From an uncultured Lachnospiraceae bacterium (GTDB lineage Bacteria > Bacillota > Clostridia > Lachnospirales > Lachnospiraceae): 64,000 nt of DNA. The position numbers and the translations under genes are program-made. The notes under the pieces were generated by a model that searched no databases, was not told where the DNA came from, and saw nothing but the letters and a program-made list of their open reading frames with translations. The first letter of the stretch is position 1. Each line of letters opens with the position of its first letter. The stretch is from the NCBI GenBank assembly GCA_947631665.1, contig CANRMF010000003.1, positions 18,368 to 82,367 on the forward strand, read 5' to 3'. Positions 35,196 to 43,135 of the stretch are shown piece after piece.

Positions 35196-36626
35196 CTATA
35201 TCATCTCTTTTAATAATTTATTGACTACCGCAGGATTTGCTTTTCCCTGTGTCGCCTTCATCGTCTGCCCGACCAGAGCGCCGATTGCCTTTCCCTTGCC
35301 GCTTCTGACATCTTCCACAGCCTTTGGATTTTCTTCGATAACCTTTGCGACAACTGCGCGCAGGGCGTCCTCGTCGTTGTCCTGCTTCATACCATGCTCC
35401 TCCACATACTGTTTCGGATCAACGTCTGTTTTAAACATTGCCTCAAAGACTTCTTTTGCGGCGCCCCTGTTAATGACACTGTCTTCAATCAAATGAATCA
35501 GACAGGAAAGATTTGCCGCGCTGAACCGGATTCTGTCCGGCTCAATTCCTTCTTCTTTGCAGAGCCTCATAGTCTCGCCCATAATCCAATTGCTGACCTC
35601 TTTCGGCTTGTTTCCAAGCGCTACGGTCTCCTCAAATAAGTCTGCAAGCGGTTTGTAAAGGGTAATAATATCCGCGTCATATTCCGGCAGACCAAACTCG
35701 CGGATATAACGCGCCATTTTCTCATCGCGAAATTCCGGTTCTCTGCTTTTCACCTCTGCCAGCCACTCATCACTGATAATAATCGGAACCAGATCCGGAT
35801 CCGGAAAATATCTGTAATCCTGTGCGTCCTCTTTAAAACGCATTGCATAGGAATATTCTTTCGTATCGTCCCACCGGCGGGTTTCCTGAACCACCTGTTC
35901 TCCGCTCTCAATCAGGTCAATCTGCCGTTCCTGCTCATTCTCGATTGCACGCGCAATCGCTTTAAAGGAGTTTAGGTTTTTCATCTCGGTTCGCGTACCA
36001 AAGGTATCGGAACCGTATTCCCGCACAGACAGATTGACGTCAGCACGCATGGAGCCCTCATTTAATTTACAGTCGGAGGCGCCGAGATACTGGATAATCA
36101 GGCGCAGTTTTTCAAGATACGCGATAACTTCGTCAGCAGAGCGCATATCCGGTTCGGACACAATCTCAATCAACGGAACGCCTGAACGGTTTAAATCGAC
36201 AAGCGAGCAGTCGTTCCAGTCATCATGCACCAGTTTTCCCGCATCTTCCTCCATATGAATTTCGTGAATACGGACTTTTTTCGGATTTCCCTGCGCATCT
36301 TTAATCTCCACATATCCGTTGGTACAGATTGGCTTGTAAAGCTGGGAAATCTGATAGTTCTGCGGATTGTCCGGATAGAAATAATTTTTTCTGTCAAATT
36401 TACAATTTTGCGTAATGGAGCAGTTGGTCGCCAAGCCGACTGCCATCGCATATTCCACGACCTGCTTGTTTAAAACGGGTAAAGAGCCCGGCATTCCGGT
36501 GCAGACCGGACAGGTATGGGTATTTGGCGCGCCGCCGAATTCCGTAGAGCAGGAGCAGAAAATTTTCGTTTTAGTCGCCAATTCGACATGCACTTCTAAT
36601 CCAATGACTGTTTCGTACTGTTTCAT
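35196..36626 (-). CDS. gatB: Aspartyl/glutamyl-tRNA amidotransferase subunit B
   Basis: tRNA-binding subunit that phosphorylates and amidates Glu-tRNAGln or Asp-tRNAAsn. 476 residues. Seen: YETVIGLEVHVEL, CPVCTGMPGSLPVLN with zinc Cys, KFDRKNYFYPDNPQNYQISQ split across KNYFYPD and PQNYQIS, DLNRSGVPLIEIVSEPD, and the tail domain ending GKANPAVVNKLLKEMI. It follows gatA by 12 bases and ends the operon. Confidence 0.97.
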   Translation of the reverse strand: MKQYETVIGLEVHVELATKTKIFCSCSTEFGGAPNTHTCPVCTGMPGSLPVLNKQVVEYAMAVGLATNCSITQNCKFDRKNYFYPDNPQNYQISQLYKPICTNGYVEIKDAQGNPKKVRIHEIHMEEDAGKLVHDDWNDCSLVDLNRSGVPLIEIVSEPDMRSADEVIAYLEKLRLIIQYLGASDCKLNEGSMRADVNLSVREYGSDTFGTRTEMKNLNSFKAIARAIENEQERQIDLIESGEQVVQETRRWDDTKEYSYAMRFKEDAQDYRYFPDPDLVPIIISDEWLAEVKSREPEFRDEKMARYIREFGLPEYDADIITLYKPLADLFEETVALGNKPKEVSNWIMGETMRLCKEEGIEPDRIRFSAANLSCLIHLIEDSVINRGAAKEVFEAMFKTDVDPKQYVEEHGMKQDNDEDALRAVVAKVIEENPKAVEDVRSGKGKAIGALVGQTMKATQGKANPAVVNKLLKEMI

Positions 36627-36638
36627 TGCTTTTCCCTC

Positions 36639-38111
36639 CTAATCTCTTTCTTTTGCCGCTGTGCTCCGTTCATACGTTCTCGTCTGTTCAAAAGCATAGG
36701 CGGCTCTGATAATATTTTTTTCCTGAAAGCAGTCTCCAATGAGCTGCATACCAATCGGAAGTCCTTTGGAATCGAGTCCGCATGGAACACAAATTCCCGG
36801 AAGTCCCGCGAGATTGACGCTGATGGTATAAATATCGCCCAGATACATTTTCATCGGGTCGGATAAACTTTCTCCGAGCTTCGGCGCAGTCGTCGGCGCC
36901 GCCGGAGCGACAATCACATCATACTTTGCAAAAGCGTCGTCAAACGCCTTTTTAATGAGCGCCTTTGTCCGCAGCGCTTTCAGATAATAAGCGTCATAAT
37001 ATCCGGAACTTAAAACAAATGAACCGAGCATAATCCGGCGCTTTACTTCCTCGCCGAAGCCCTCCGAACGGGTCTTTTTATACATATTGTGAAGCCCTTT
37101 GTATTCCTCTGTCCGGTATCCGTATTTCACGCCGTCAAATCTTGCAAGATTGGAGCTTGCTTCCGCGTCCGCAATCACATAGTAAGCGGGAATCGCATAT
37201 TCCACAAGGCTTAAATCGAACGGCTCCACAATGGCTCCCTTTTCTTCAAGCTTCTGAACTGCACTCATAATGGCTTCTTTGACTTCCTGATTCAGTCCCT
37301 CGCCGAAGTAATCTTTTGGAATACCGATTTTCATTCCCTTCACATCATCGACAAGCGCACTTGTAAAGTCATAGTCTTCTCTCTGTACGGAGGTCGAATC
37401 TTTGGTATCATAACCGGCAATCGCTTCTAAAATCGCAGCGCAGTCCGTCACGTCTTTTGCAACCGGCCCAATCTGATCCAAGGAGGAGCCGTAAGCAATC
37501 AGTCCGTATCGGGAAACCGTCCCGTATGTCGGTTTCAGTCCCGTAACGCCGCAGAAAGAACTCGGCTGTCTGATGGAACCGCCGGTATCAGAACCGAGCG
37601 CATACGAACATTCCTCCGCCGCCACTGCCGCGCAGGAGCCGCCGGAAGAACCGCCCGGCACATGTCCGCCATTCCATGGATTGGCAGTAGGCCCGAAATA
37701 AGAAGTCTCGGTCGTACTTCCCATCGCAAACTCGTCCATATTTGTTTTTCCGATAATGACAGCGCCCGCCTGCTCCAGACGGACTACCGCCTCTGCCGTA
37801 TACGTCGGATAGAAATTTCCCAAAATTTTAGAACTGCAGGTCGTCCGGCTGCCTTTCGTGCACATATTATCTTTAATTGCCACCGGAACTCCCGCAAGCG
37901 GCCCTGTCAGTGTTCCTTCGTCAATCTTTTTCTGAATTTCCTCAGCATTTTTTAAAACTCTCTCTTTTTCATAAACGGTCACATAACTGTGAATTTCTTT
38001 TTCCGTCGCTTCAATCCGTTCAAAAGCCGCTTCTACCGCTTCTTTGACCGATACCTCGCCCGACTGAATCTTTTTTCCAAGTTCCACCGCCGTTAAACTC
38101 ATCAAATTCAT
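36639..38111 (-). CDS. gatA: Aspartyl/glutamyl-tRNA amidotransferase subunit A
   Basis: Amidase subunit that frees ammonia from glutamine. 490 residues. The amidase signature has the catalytic triad: Lys in PVAIKDNMCTKG, first Ser in GGSSGGSCAAVAA, second Ser in GSDTGGSIRQPSSF. VAPAAPTTAPKLGE and CVPCGLDSKGLPIGMQLIG end the fold. I use the ATG at 38111 (MNLMSLTAVE), with AGGAGG nine bases upstream; a start at 38135 would touch the gatC stop. Confidence 0.97.
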   Translation of the reverse strand: MNLMSLTAVELGKKIQSGEVSVKEAVEAAFERIEATEKEIHSYVTVYEKERVLKNAEEIQKKIDEGTLTGPLAGVPVAIKDNMCTKGSRTTCSSKILGNFYPTYTAEAVVRLEQAGAVIIGKTNMDEFAMGSTTETSYFGPTANPWNGGHVPGGSSGGSCAAVAAEECSYALGSDTGGSIRQPSSFCGVTGLKPTYGTVSRYGLIAYGSSLDQIGPVAKDVTDCAAILEAIAGYDTKDSTSVQREDYDFTSALVDDVKGMKIGIPKDYFGEGLNQEVKEAIMSAVQKLEEKGAIVEPFDLSLVEYAIPAYYVIADAEASSNLARFDGVKYGYRTEEYKGLHNMYKKTRSEGFGEEVKRRIMLGSFVLSSGYYDAYYLKALRTKALIKKAFDDAFAKYDVIVAPAAPTTAPKLGESLSDPMKMYLGDIYTISVNLAGLPGICVPCGLDSKGLPIGMQLIGDCFQEKNIIRAAYAFEQTRTYERSTAAKERD

Positions 38112-38134
38112 TTTCCTGTTCCTCCTGCATTTCA

Positions 38135-38428
38135 CTAATCAAAAGTCTTCGGTACAATAAAGGACTCCTCGTTTTTCTCCGGAGCATTTTTCATAATATT
38201 TTCCCTGTCGTCTCCGTTTTCCACGACGTCCTCACGAAATACATTGTTGACGGAAAATACATGGCTCATCGGTTCAATCCCGTCCGTATCCAGTTCGTTT
38301 AACTTGTCGATATAGTCCAACATCTCGCCCATATCTTTTTTCGCTTTTTCCTTTTCTTCGTCAGACAGTTCCAGTTTTGCCAGAATTCCGACGTATTCAA
38401 TCGTCTCATCTGATATTACGTTTGCCAT
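38135..38428 (-). CDS. gatC: Aspartyl/glutamyl-tRNA amidotransferase subunit C
   Basis: Small subunit that binds GatA and GatB together. 97 residues; [35 protein letters not shown] and FREDVV are the usual blocks. ATG at 38428 has AGGAGG five bases upstream. First gene of gatC-gatA-gatB. With the aspS T-box at 55 kb it suggests that Asn-tRNA and probably Gln-tRNA are made by transamidation. Confidence 0.95.
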   Translation of the reverse strand: MANVISDETIEYVGILAKLELSDEEKEKAKKDMGEMLDYIDKLNELDTDGIEPMSHVFSVNNVFREDVVENGDDRENIMKNAPEKNEESFIVPKTFD

Positions 38429-38515
38429 CACAACCTCCTGTACTATGGTTTCCTTTCATCTATCCAATCAATGTTTCCCAAAAATCTCTGACATACGCTG
38501 TCGCGCTTATTCAAT

Positions 38516-38544
38516 ATTTTAAATTTTCTACTCTTAAAAGTCAA
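38516..38544 (-). promoter_or_regulatory. Promoter of gatCAB
   Basis: Minus strand TTGACT (38544-38539), 17-base spacer, TAAAAT (38521-38516), about 85 bases before gatC. It lies beside a copy of the palindromic repeat element (38561-38610). Confidence 0.6.
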
Positions 38545-38560
38545 CTAAATCAGTGAGAAG

Positions 38561-38618
38561 CAGCGGATTTATCTGCGGATTTGAGCCGGTATGGCTGAAT
38601 ACTGAACCGTTAAGAATT
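38561..38618. repeat. Third copy of the palindromic repeat element
   Basis: CAGTGAGAAGCAGCGGATTT-type start, then ATCTGCGG and CCGGTATGGCTGAAT; it matches 27464-27522 at roughly four of five bases. GCAGATTTATCTGC-like sequence at its head is a near-perfect palindrome. It sits between the divergent promoters of gatC and the phosphoribosyltransferase-like gene. Confidence 0.65.
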
Positions 38619-38736
38619 TTTTGTTTCAAATTTCTTTTTTATAGTGTATAATAAATTTATCACTCAGAACGGAAAATGCCTGCGGCGCACCTGCGCTTTT
38701 GCAGCCGGAATTTTTATTACTAAAGGAGGGATTTCT

Positions 38737-39387
38737 ATGTTAGCAGAGGAAAGAATTATCAAATTTTACAGCCGTAAAGATCCGAGCATTGCCATTAAGG
38801 TCATTCCGGGACATTTTGCCACAAATCATTCCCATCTCAATCATTATTTAGACATGACTACGATGAAAACCCGTCAGAACGAGGCAGAACGGATTGCCAT
38901 TGCCATGAAGGATTACTACAATGTCATGGGAAAACCGATTGACACGATTATCTGTTTAGAGGGCTGCGAAGTCATCGGCGCATTTCTTGCCAGTGAACTG
39001 AGCCGCGCCGGCGTATTATCCATGAATGCGCACAAAACCATTTATGTCGTAACGCCTGAGTTTAATTCCAACGGACAGATGATTTTCAGGGATAATCTCA
39101 AGCACGAAGTAGCGAACCGGAATATTCTTCTGCTTTTGGCTTCTGCCACGACCGGAAAGACCATTCGCAACAGTATTGAATGTATTGAATATTACGGCGG
39201 TATGCTTCAGGGAATTTCCGCGATTTTCAGCGCTGTGGATTCTATTGACGGGCATCGCATTGACGCGCTGTTCCGCACAGAGGACATTCCAAATTACGAA
39301 ACGTATTCCCACCATGACTGCCCGCTGTGCAAGGCCGGTCAGAAGATTGAGGCGCTTGTAAACGGTTACGGATACAGTCAGTTGTAA
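38737..39387 (+). CDS. Orotate-phosphoribosyltransferase-like protein with a degenerate PRPP loop
   Basis: 216 residues from the ATG at 38737, which has AAAGGAGGG six bases upstream; a longer reading to 38644 has no ribosome site. Often annotated as orotate phosphoribosyltransferase in Lachnospiraceae, but a normal pyrE is present at 4.3 kb. The loop that should read D-D/E-x-x-x-TG is ILLLLASATTGKTIRNSIE here, with both acids replaced (ASATTGKT), and the tail carries a Cys pair (HHDCPLCKAG). It may bind a nucleotide or act as a regulator. TATAAT lies at 38647-38652. The last 68 codons are duplicated at 40.4 kb. Confidence 0.75.
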   Translation: MLAEERIIKFYSRKDPSIAIKVIPGHFATNHSHLNHYLDMTTMKTRQNEAERIAIAMKDYYNVMGKPIDTIICLEGCEVIGAFLASELSRAGVLSMNAHKTIYVVTPEFNSNGQMIFRDNLKHEVANRNILLLLASATTGKTIRNSIECIEYYGGMLQGISAIFSAVDSIDGHRIDALFRTEDIPNYETYSHHDCPLCKAGQKIEALVNGYGYSQL

Positions 39388-39425
39388 AGAAGTATTTGAA
39401 ATAATACAATAAGTATCTTTTACAG

Positions 39426-39457
39426 AAAGGGGACTTTTCACAGTCCCCTTTTATATT
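39426..39457 (+). terminator. Terminator after the phosphoribosyltransferase-like gene
   Basis: AAAGGGGACT pairs with AGTCCCCTTT around TTTCAC, then TATATTTTT. A ten-bp perfect stem. Confidence 0.92.
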
Positions 39458-39464
39458 TTTGCTT

Positions 39465-39989
39465 TTATTCCCATGTTTCTTCACTAACTTTTTTCAATTC
39501 TTCTTCAGAAGTATACTGATATAATTTATCCAGACGTTCTTGCACCTCTTGGATTTCTTCCCATTGTCCACTATATGAATCCTCTTTCCATTCGTAAAAT
39601 TTCTTCCCATCTACAGTGTAAAAGACTTTATACTTGCTCTCATATTGAACTAATGGAAGGGCATATACCCGAACATCTCCTTCATCTAGGATAGTTTTTA
39701 TCAGCTCGGCTTTTTCTAAATGCTCTTTAAATTCCTTGTCAGGAACCGCTTCAAACGGATCAAAACGATAGCCAGTATACTCTCCGTTAATATATAGATA
39801 CCAAGTTCTCCCTCCAAAAATCATTTTTGAATAATGGTAAGTAATGCTGTCTTTTTCCGTTTTAACTATGACTTCATCGGTTTCATAAGAATCATTGATT
39901 ACTTTTGTTTTAATAATTTCCGGCAGTCCTATCACTATAAATAATACACTTAATAAAATAGATATAAAAATAATTATTTTCTTTTTCAT
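39465..39989 (-). CDS. Hypothetical membrane-anchored protein
   Basis: 174 residues, unrecognised. One hydrophobic segment at residues 4-22 after a Lys-rich head (MKKK), then a soluble, acidic part facing outward with several Tyr and Trp (GGRTWYLYINGEYTGYRF, FKEHLEKAELIKTILDEG). GGAGAG lies 15 bases before the ATG, rather far. The gene directly upstream on the same strand is a decayed relative (GIEWELRVNG, MKEHLENQKLIKIV), so this is a small duplicated family. The pair lies between the phosphoribosyltransferase-like gene and the copy of its 3' end. Confidence 0.6.
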   Translation of the reverse strand: MKKKIIIFISILLSVLFIVIGLPEIIKTKVINDSYETDEVIVKTEKDSITYHYSKMIFGGRTWYLYINGEYTGYRFDPFEAVPDKEFKEHLEKAELIKTILDEGDVRVYALPLVQYESKYKVFYTVDGKKFYEWKEDSYSGQWEEIQEVQERLDKLYQYTSEEELKKVSEETWE

Positions 39990-39992
39990 CTT

Positions 39993-40312
39993 CTACCAAC
40001 TCTCTCCAAGTACTTTTCTATTTTTTCTTCGGAAATATATCAATACAATTTTTATTAGTTTTTGATTTTCTAAATGTTCTTTCATCTCTCTTTTGGACAA
40101 TTCAAATTGACTAAAACGATATGTAGATTTTCCATTCACACGCAGTTCCCATTCTATTCCATCATTATAGGATTCATGACAAATATAGTAAAGTTCATCT
40201 TTTTAGTCTTATCACTGCAATATCGGAATTGCTTTTTTTCTTCTAATATCGCTAATATAAGTAGTGATAGAATAACAATCAGGATACCTATAATAATATA
40301 TTTTTTCTTCAT
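39993..40312 (-). pseudogene. Frameshifted paralogue of the hypothetical membrane protein
   Basis: From the ATG at 40312 the frame gives MKKKYIIIGILIVILSLLIL, a membrane anchor, then breaks at about codon 38. In the next frame the text goes on DELYYICHESYNDGIEWELR, VNGKSTYRFSQFELS and KREMKEHLENQKLIKIV, which lines up with WYLYINGEYTGYRF and FKEHLEKAELIKTIL of the intact neighbour, and stops at 39993. A single-base frameshift (in the AAAAAG run near 40205) explains it. The C-terminal half of the relative is missing. Confidence 0.7.
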
Positions 40313-40416
40313 CGTCCACACCCTCCATATAATTCATCAATTAAATCTGCAAATCCATTTGCAATTTGCCTTAGACAATCTAAGGGAATCTTTTTATCAA
40401 ACTCTTTGCTGTCAAT
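40309..40416 (-). pseudogene. C-terminal remnant of an unknown gene
   Basis: An open stretch of 35 codons, IDSKEFDKKIPLDCLRQIA continuing NGFADLIDELYGGCGR, ends in a TGA that overlaps the ATG of the pseudogene by four bases (ATGA), as in a true operon. It has no start; its 5' part was lost at the junction with the duplicated 3' end near 40430. No family is recognised. Confidence 0.45.
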
Positions 40417-40443
40417 TCATGGTCTGTATCTTCTACTCTATTC

Positions 40444-40649
40444 ATTGATATTACTGCGGTATGCTTCAGGGAATTTCCGCGATTTTCAGCGTTGTGGATT
40501 CTATTGACGGGCACCGGCATTGACGCGCTGTTTTGCACAGAGGACATTCCAAATTACGAAACGTATTCCCACCACGACTGCCCGCTATGCAAGGCCGGCC
40601 AGAAGATTGAGGCGCTTGTAAACGGTTACGGATACAGTCAGTTGTAAAG
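40444..40649 (+). pseudogene. Duplicate of the 3' end of the phosphoribosyltransferase-like gene
   Basis: About 205 bases match 39184-39389 at roughly 95 percent, from ATTGAATATTAC to TTGTAAAG, ending at the same stop. One base is added (GGGCACCGGC against GGGCATCGC), which breaks the frame, and nothing lies upstream to complete it. The two copies flank the hypothetical genes as direct repeats, 1260 bases apart. Confidence 0.9.
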
Positions 40650-40667
40650 TTTTCAGACAAAATTTCA

Positions 40668-40708
40668 GGGAGATTTACATCTTAACAAAATGTAAATCTC
40701 CCTTTTTT
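40668..40708 (+). terminator. Terminator after the duplicated 3' end
   Basis: GGGAGATTTACAT pairs perfectly with ATGTAAATCTCCC (40690-40702) around CTTAACAAA, then TTTTTT. It may be the original terminator of the phosphoribosyltransferase-like gene. Confidence 0.93.
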
Positions 40709-40789
40709 ATTGCGCCGCCGTTTCCTTCAGATAATTTTTAAGGCAATGCGACAACCACTTTACTGTTTATGTTTTTGCCCTGTGATTTT

Positions 40790-41881
40790 TTACAAGTCAT
40801 ATCTCGTGCCCGCAATTTCTACATAATCAATATTGTCGATATCAAGGACATACTCGTCGAAGAAACTGAATTCTTCGGTATCCGTATTAGAACCGGCACC
40901 GCCCAGCACATGGTCTTCATCAACTTTATCTTTGGTTCCCCGCGCATACACCGTTCCGTCTTTCATCACAACCTTGAGCGGAATTACCGAATACTCTAAT
41001 CCTTTGCTGATATGATTCCAGTCTTCACACTCATAAGTCAGCCGGAACGATAATGGGGAAATTTCAAAGGTCTTTAACCGGCACTCCGTATAGCGCGTCT
41101 TTCCGGCTACGGTTCCTTTTAATTGACAACTTCCGCTTAACTGAATTTTTTTTCTCTCAGTGGAACTTTTTGCCGCCCAATGCAAATCCCAGTTTCCGCT
41201 GACTAAAACGTCATCGTCCAACTTTTTTTCTCCACCAATCAGATTTTCCAGATGAATGCTGATTTCTTTTCCTTCAATATCTGTCGCCTCATTATAGATG
41301 GAATACAATTCATAAATATGTTCATAATCTGATATTTTATACTGATCCTCAACAAATCCCGCGCCCTCGTTTATGCCGATTTTCTTACCGTCAAAATAGA
41401 TATCATTGTCCTCAAATAACCTGTTTCCGGTAAGTTTCAGTCCATTGGTGGATTTCACGTCCAGATAAATGCGGATACCATACCGGTCTGCAAGCGTCTG
41501 CTTTAGGGAAACGCTGATTCCATTGTTCCGGGCGGAAATCACGTCGTCTGCCGACTGTTCTGTTTCTTTAACGTCTGATTGTTCTGTTCCCCTGACGTCT
41601 GCATATCCTTTTTGAACCATTTTCTCCTGCGTCCTTGCGTTTGTTTTGGATATTTTCGCTACGGCCTCATTCCAAAGCGCTGAAATTGTTCCTGCGCCTG
41701 CCGTCACCGTACTGATACACAGTACGAGCGCAGCCGCTACCACAGCAATCCTTGTTTTTCCATAGAAAACCTTTCTTTTGCCGGCGCGCGTCGTCCGTTC
41801 TAAGATTTTATTTTTCATACATTCGTCAACCGTCACATCAACGCTGTCCATGACCTTGTCAATATCTTTTTTCAAATTCAT
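40790..41881 (-). CDS. DUF4179 membrane protein, probable anti-sigma factor
   Basis: 363 residues. A short cytoplasmic N-terminal part (MNLKKDIDKVMDSVDVTVDE, Cys at about 28) is followed by a basic stretch, one membrane segment (about residues 45-65: IAVVAAALVLCISTVTAG) and a large outer domain, which is the DUF4179 layout. Such proteins are encoded next to ECF sigma factors and hold them inactive until a wall or membrane signal comes. It follows the ECF gene at 41997-42536 after 115 bases of tandem repeats. I use the ATG at 41881, seven bases after GGAG. Confidence 0.85.
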   Translation of the reverse strand: MNLKKDIDKVMDSVDVTVDECMKNKILERTTRAGKRKVFYGKTRIAVVAAALVLCISTVTAGAGTISALWNEAVAKISKTNARTQEKMVQKGYADVRGTEQSDVKETEQSADDVISARNNGISVSLKQTLADRYGIRIYLDVKSTNGLKLTGNRLFEDNDIYFDGKKIGINEGAGFVEDQYKISDYEHIYELYSIYNEATDIEGKEISIHLENLIGGEKKLDDDVLVSGNWDLHWAAKSSTERKKIQLSGSCQLKGTVAGKTRYTECRLKTFEISPLSFRLTYECEDWNHISKGLEYSVIPLKVVMKDGTVYARGTKDKVDEDHVLGGAGSNTDTEEFSFFDEYVLDIDNIDYVEIAGTRYDL

Positions 41882-41883
41882 AA

Positions 41884-42014
41884 TATCTCTCCTCATCATC
41901 ATTTTTTTAATGCGTAGTCATCATTTCTAATACTTAATTACCGTTTTTAAATACGCAATCAGCATTTTTTAGTATGCAATCATCGTTTTTAAATACTCAT
42001 TCATCATTTTTTAA
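41884..42014. repeat. 21-bp tandem repeats at the 3' end of the ECF sigma gene
   Basis: On the minus strand the last codons YLKNDE-stop are followed in frame by VFKNDDC, ILKNADC, VFKNGN-stop and diverged copies as far as the DUF4179 ribosome site. The unit is 21 bases (seven codons), five to six copies. The sigma stop codon lies within the first unit. Confidence 0.8.
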
Positions 42015-42536
42015 ATACTGTCTGATTTGATTTCTGCCCCGCCTGAGCAAAGAAAGAACGGTGGACTGCTTCATGCTTAAAATATCAGCAATTTCCTTGA
42101 CGGAAAATTCTTCATAATATTTCAACAGCAATACCGTCCGGTATTTTTCTTTCAGGTTTAAAATAGCCTGCATCAAATCAATGGATTCATCAATCTGCTG
42201 ATAGCCGTCTCTGATGTCGCCCGCAATTTCTATCAGGTCAAACGGTTCTGTCCGCTGAAACCATGCAGTCCGCCGGAAATTCTTACACACGTTGATTGCA
42301 ATTCGCGTAATCCATGTCTTTTCCTCCGCCTGCCCGCGAAATGTGGAATATTTCTGCCACACCCTGATGTACGTTTCCTGCAAAGCGTCTTCAGCCAGAT
42401 GCCTGTCTTTCAGATAAAGTGTACAAAGCCTCAAAATATCATTTCCATAACATTCAAGGAGTCTTTGCATTTCATGATCCGTTAATGTTTTTTCTTCATT
42501 CATTTCCCGCATACCTGACGTCAGTATGTTTTCCAT
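41997..42536 (-). CDS. ECF-type RNA polymerase sigma factor
   Basis: 179 residues. Region 2 is at about 25-95 (RLCTLYLKDRHLAEDAL, ETYIRVWQKYSTFRG) and region 4 at about 120-170 (LLLKYYEEFSVKEIADIL, STVLSLLRRGRNQIR), with no regions 1 or 3. It should direct transcription of its own operon and a small regulon under control of the DUF4179 protein behind it. ATG at 42536 has AAAGGAG eight bases upstream. A TATAAT lies at 42606-42601 without a good -35, and the 75-bp repeat array begins 55 bases further upstream. Confidence 0.93.
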   Translation of the reverse strand: MENILTSGMREMNEEKTLTDHEMQRLLECYGNDILRLCTLYLKDRHLAEDALQETYIRVWQKYSTFRGQAEEKTWITRIAINVCKNFRRTAWFQRTEPFDLIEIAGDIRDGYQQIDESIDLMQAILNLKEKYRTVLLLKYYEEFSVKEIADILSMKQSTVLSLLRRGRNQIRQYLKNDE

Positions 42537-42660
42537 TGTATCAACTCCTTTCAATCATTAGACAGCATGGAAGGCAAAAATATTGCATCTATTTTCTAAA
42601 ATTATACAATTCCTTTGCTTTTGGTAGAAATTTTTGGGGCAGTTTGTCTTTGAATTTGAA

Positions 42661-43010
42661 TGTTTACATGTTCAAACTTCTATTTTGTTTAATTTGACAT
42701 GTAATTTTTTGCTAGTCTTCTTCGCATTTTTTGTATTTTACATGTCAAATTTCCTATTTTGCTTAATTTGGCATGTAATTTGCTGCCTGTCCGACCCGGA
42801 AGTGTGCATATTTTACATGCAAAATCCTCTATTTTCCTCGATTTGGCATGTAATTTACGGTCTGTCCGACCCGGAAGTGTGCGTATTTTACATGCCAAAT
42901 CCTCTATTTCACTTAATTTGGCATGTAATTTGCGGTCTGCCCGGCCCGGAAGTGTGCGAATTTTACATGCCAAATCTTCTATTTCACTCGATTTGACATG
43001 TAATTAGACG
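42661..43010. repeat. Array of five 75-bp hairpin repeats
   Basis: Units start at 42661, 42736, 42811, 42886 and 42961 with an exact 75-bp period. Each has TTACATGCCAAAT and its complement ATTTGGCATGTAA around a 15-base loop (perfect in the fourth unit, one or two changes in the others) and a 32-base spacer with TCTGnCCGnCCCGGAAGTGTG. Units grow more diverged toward 42661. The period is 25 codons, so several frames stay open on both strands; I take these as by-products of repetition. The array lies between the dapL terminator and the ECF sigma gene. Confidence 0.92.
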
Positions 43011-43030
43011 GCGACCGGCTTGAAATCCCT

Positions 43031-43058
43031 ATAAAAAGAGGCCGCCATATGGCAGCCC
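43031..43058 (-). terminator. Terminator after dapL
   Basis: Minus strand GGCTGCC-ATAT-GGCGGCC followed by TCTTTTTATA, 80 bases after the dapL stop. It separates dapL from the repeat array. Confidence 0.8.
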
Positions 43059-43135
43059 CACTTCATTGAATGTTTCTTTATGAATTTCCTTATGATAATT
43101 ATGATATTATGATAAAATTCAATCGCTGTTTTCTT

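Noticed and set aside
4320..39387. Two functional orotate phosphoribosyltransferases
   Set aside because: Only the protein at 4.3 kb keeps the acidic PRPP loop; the one at 38.7 kb has lost both acids.
42634..43007. Open frames of 80-120 codons in the 75-bp array on both strands
   Set aside because: A 75-bp period keeps any stop-free frame open; none has a ribosome site or a domain, and frames on both strands overlap.
42661..43010. CRISPR array
   Set aside because: Units repeat in full, spacers included, with an exact 75-bp period; there are no unique spacers and no cas genes.
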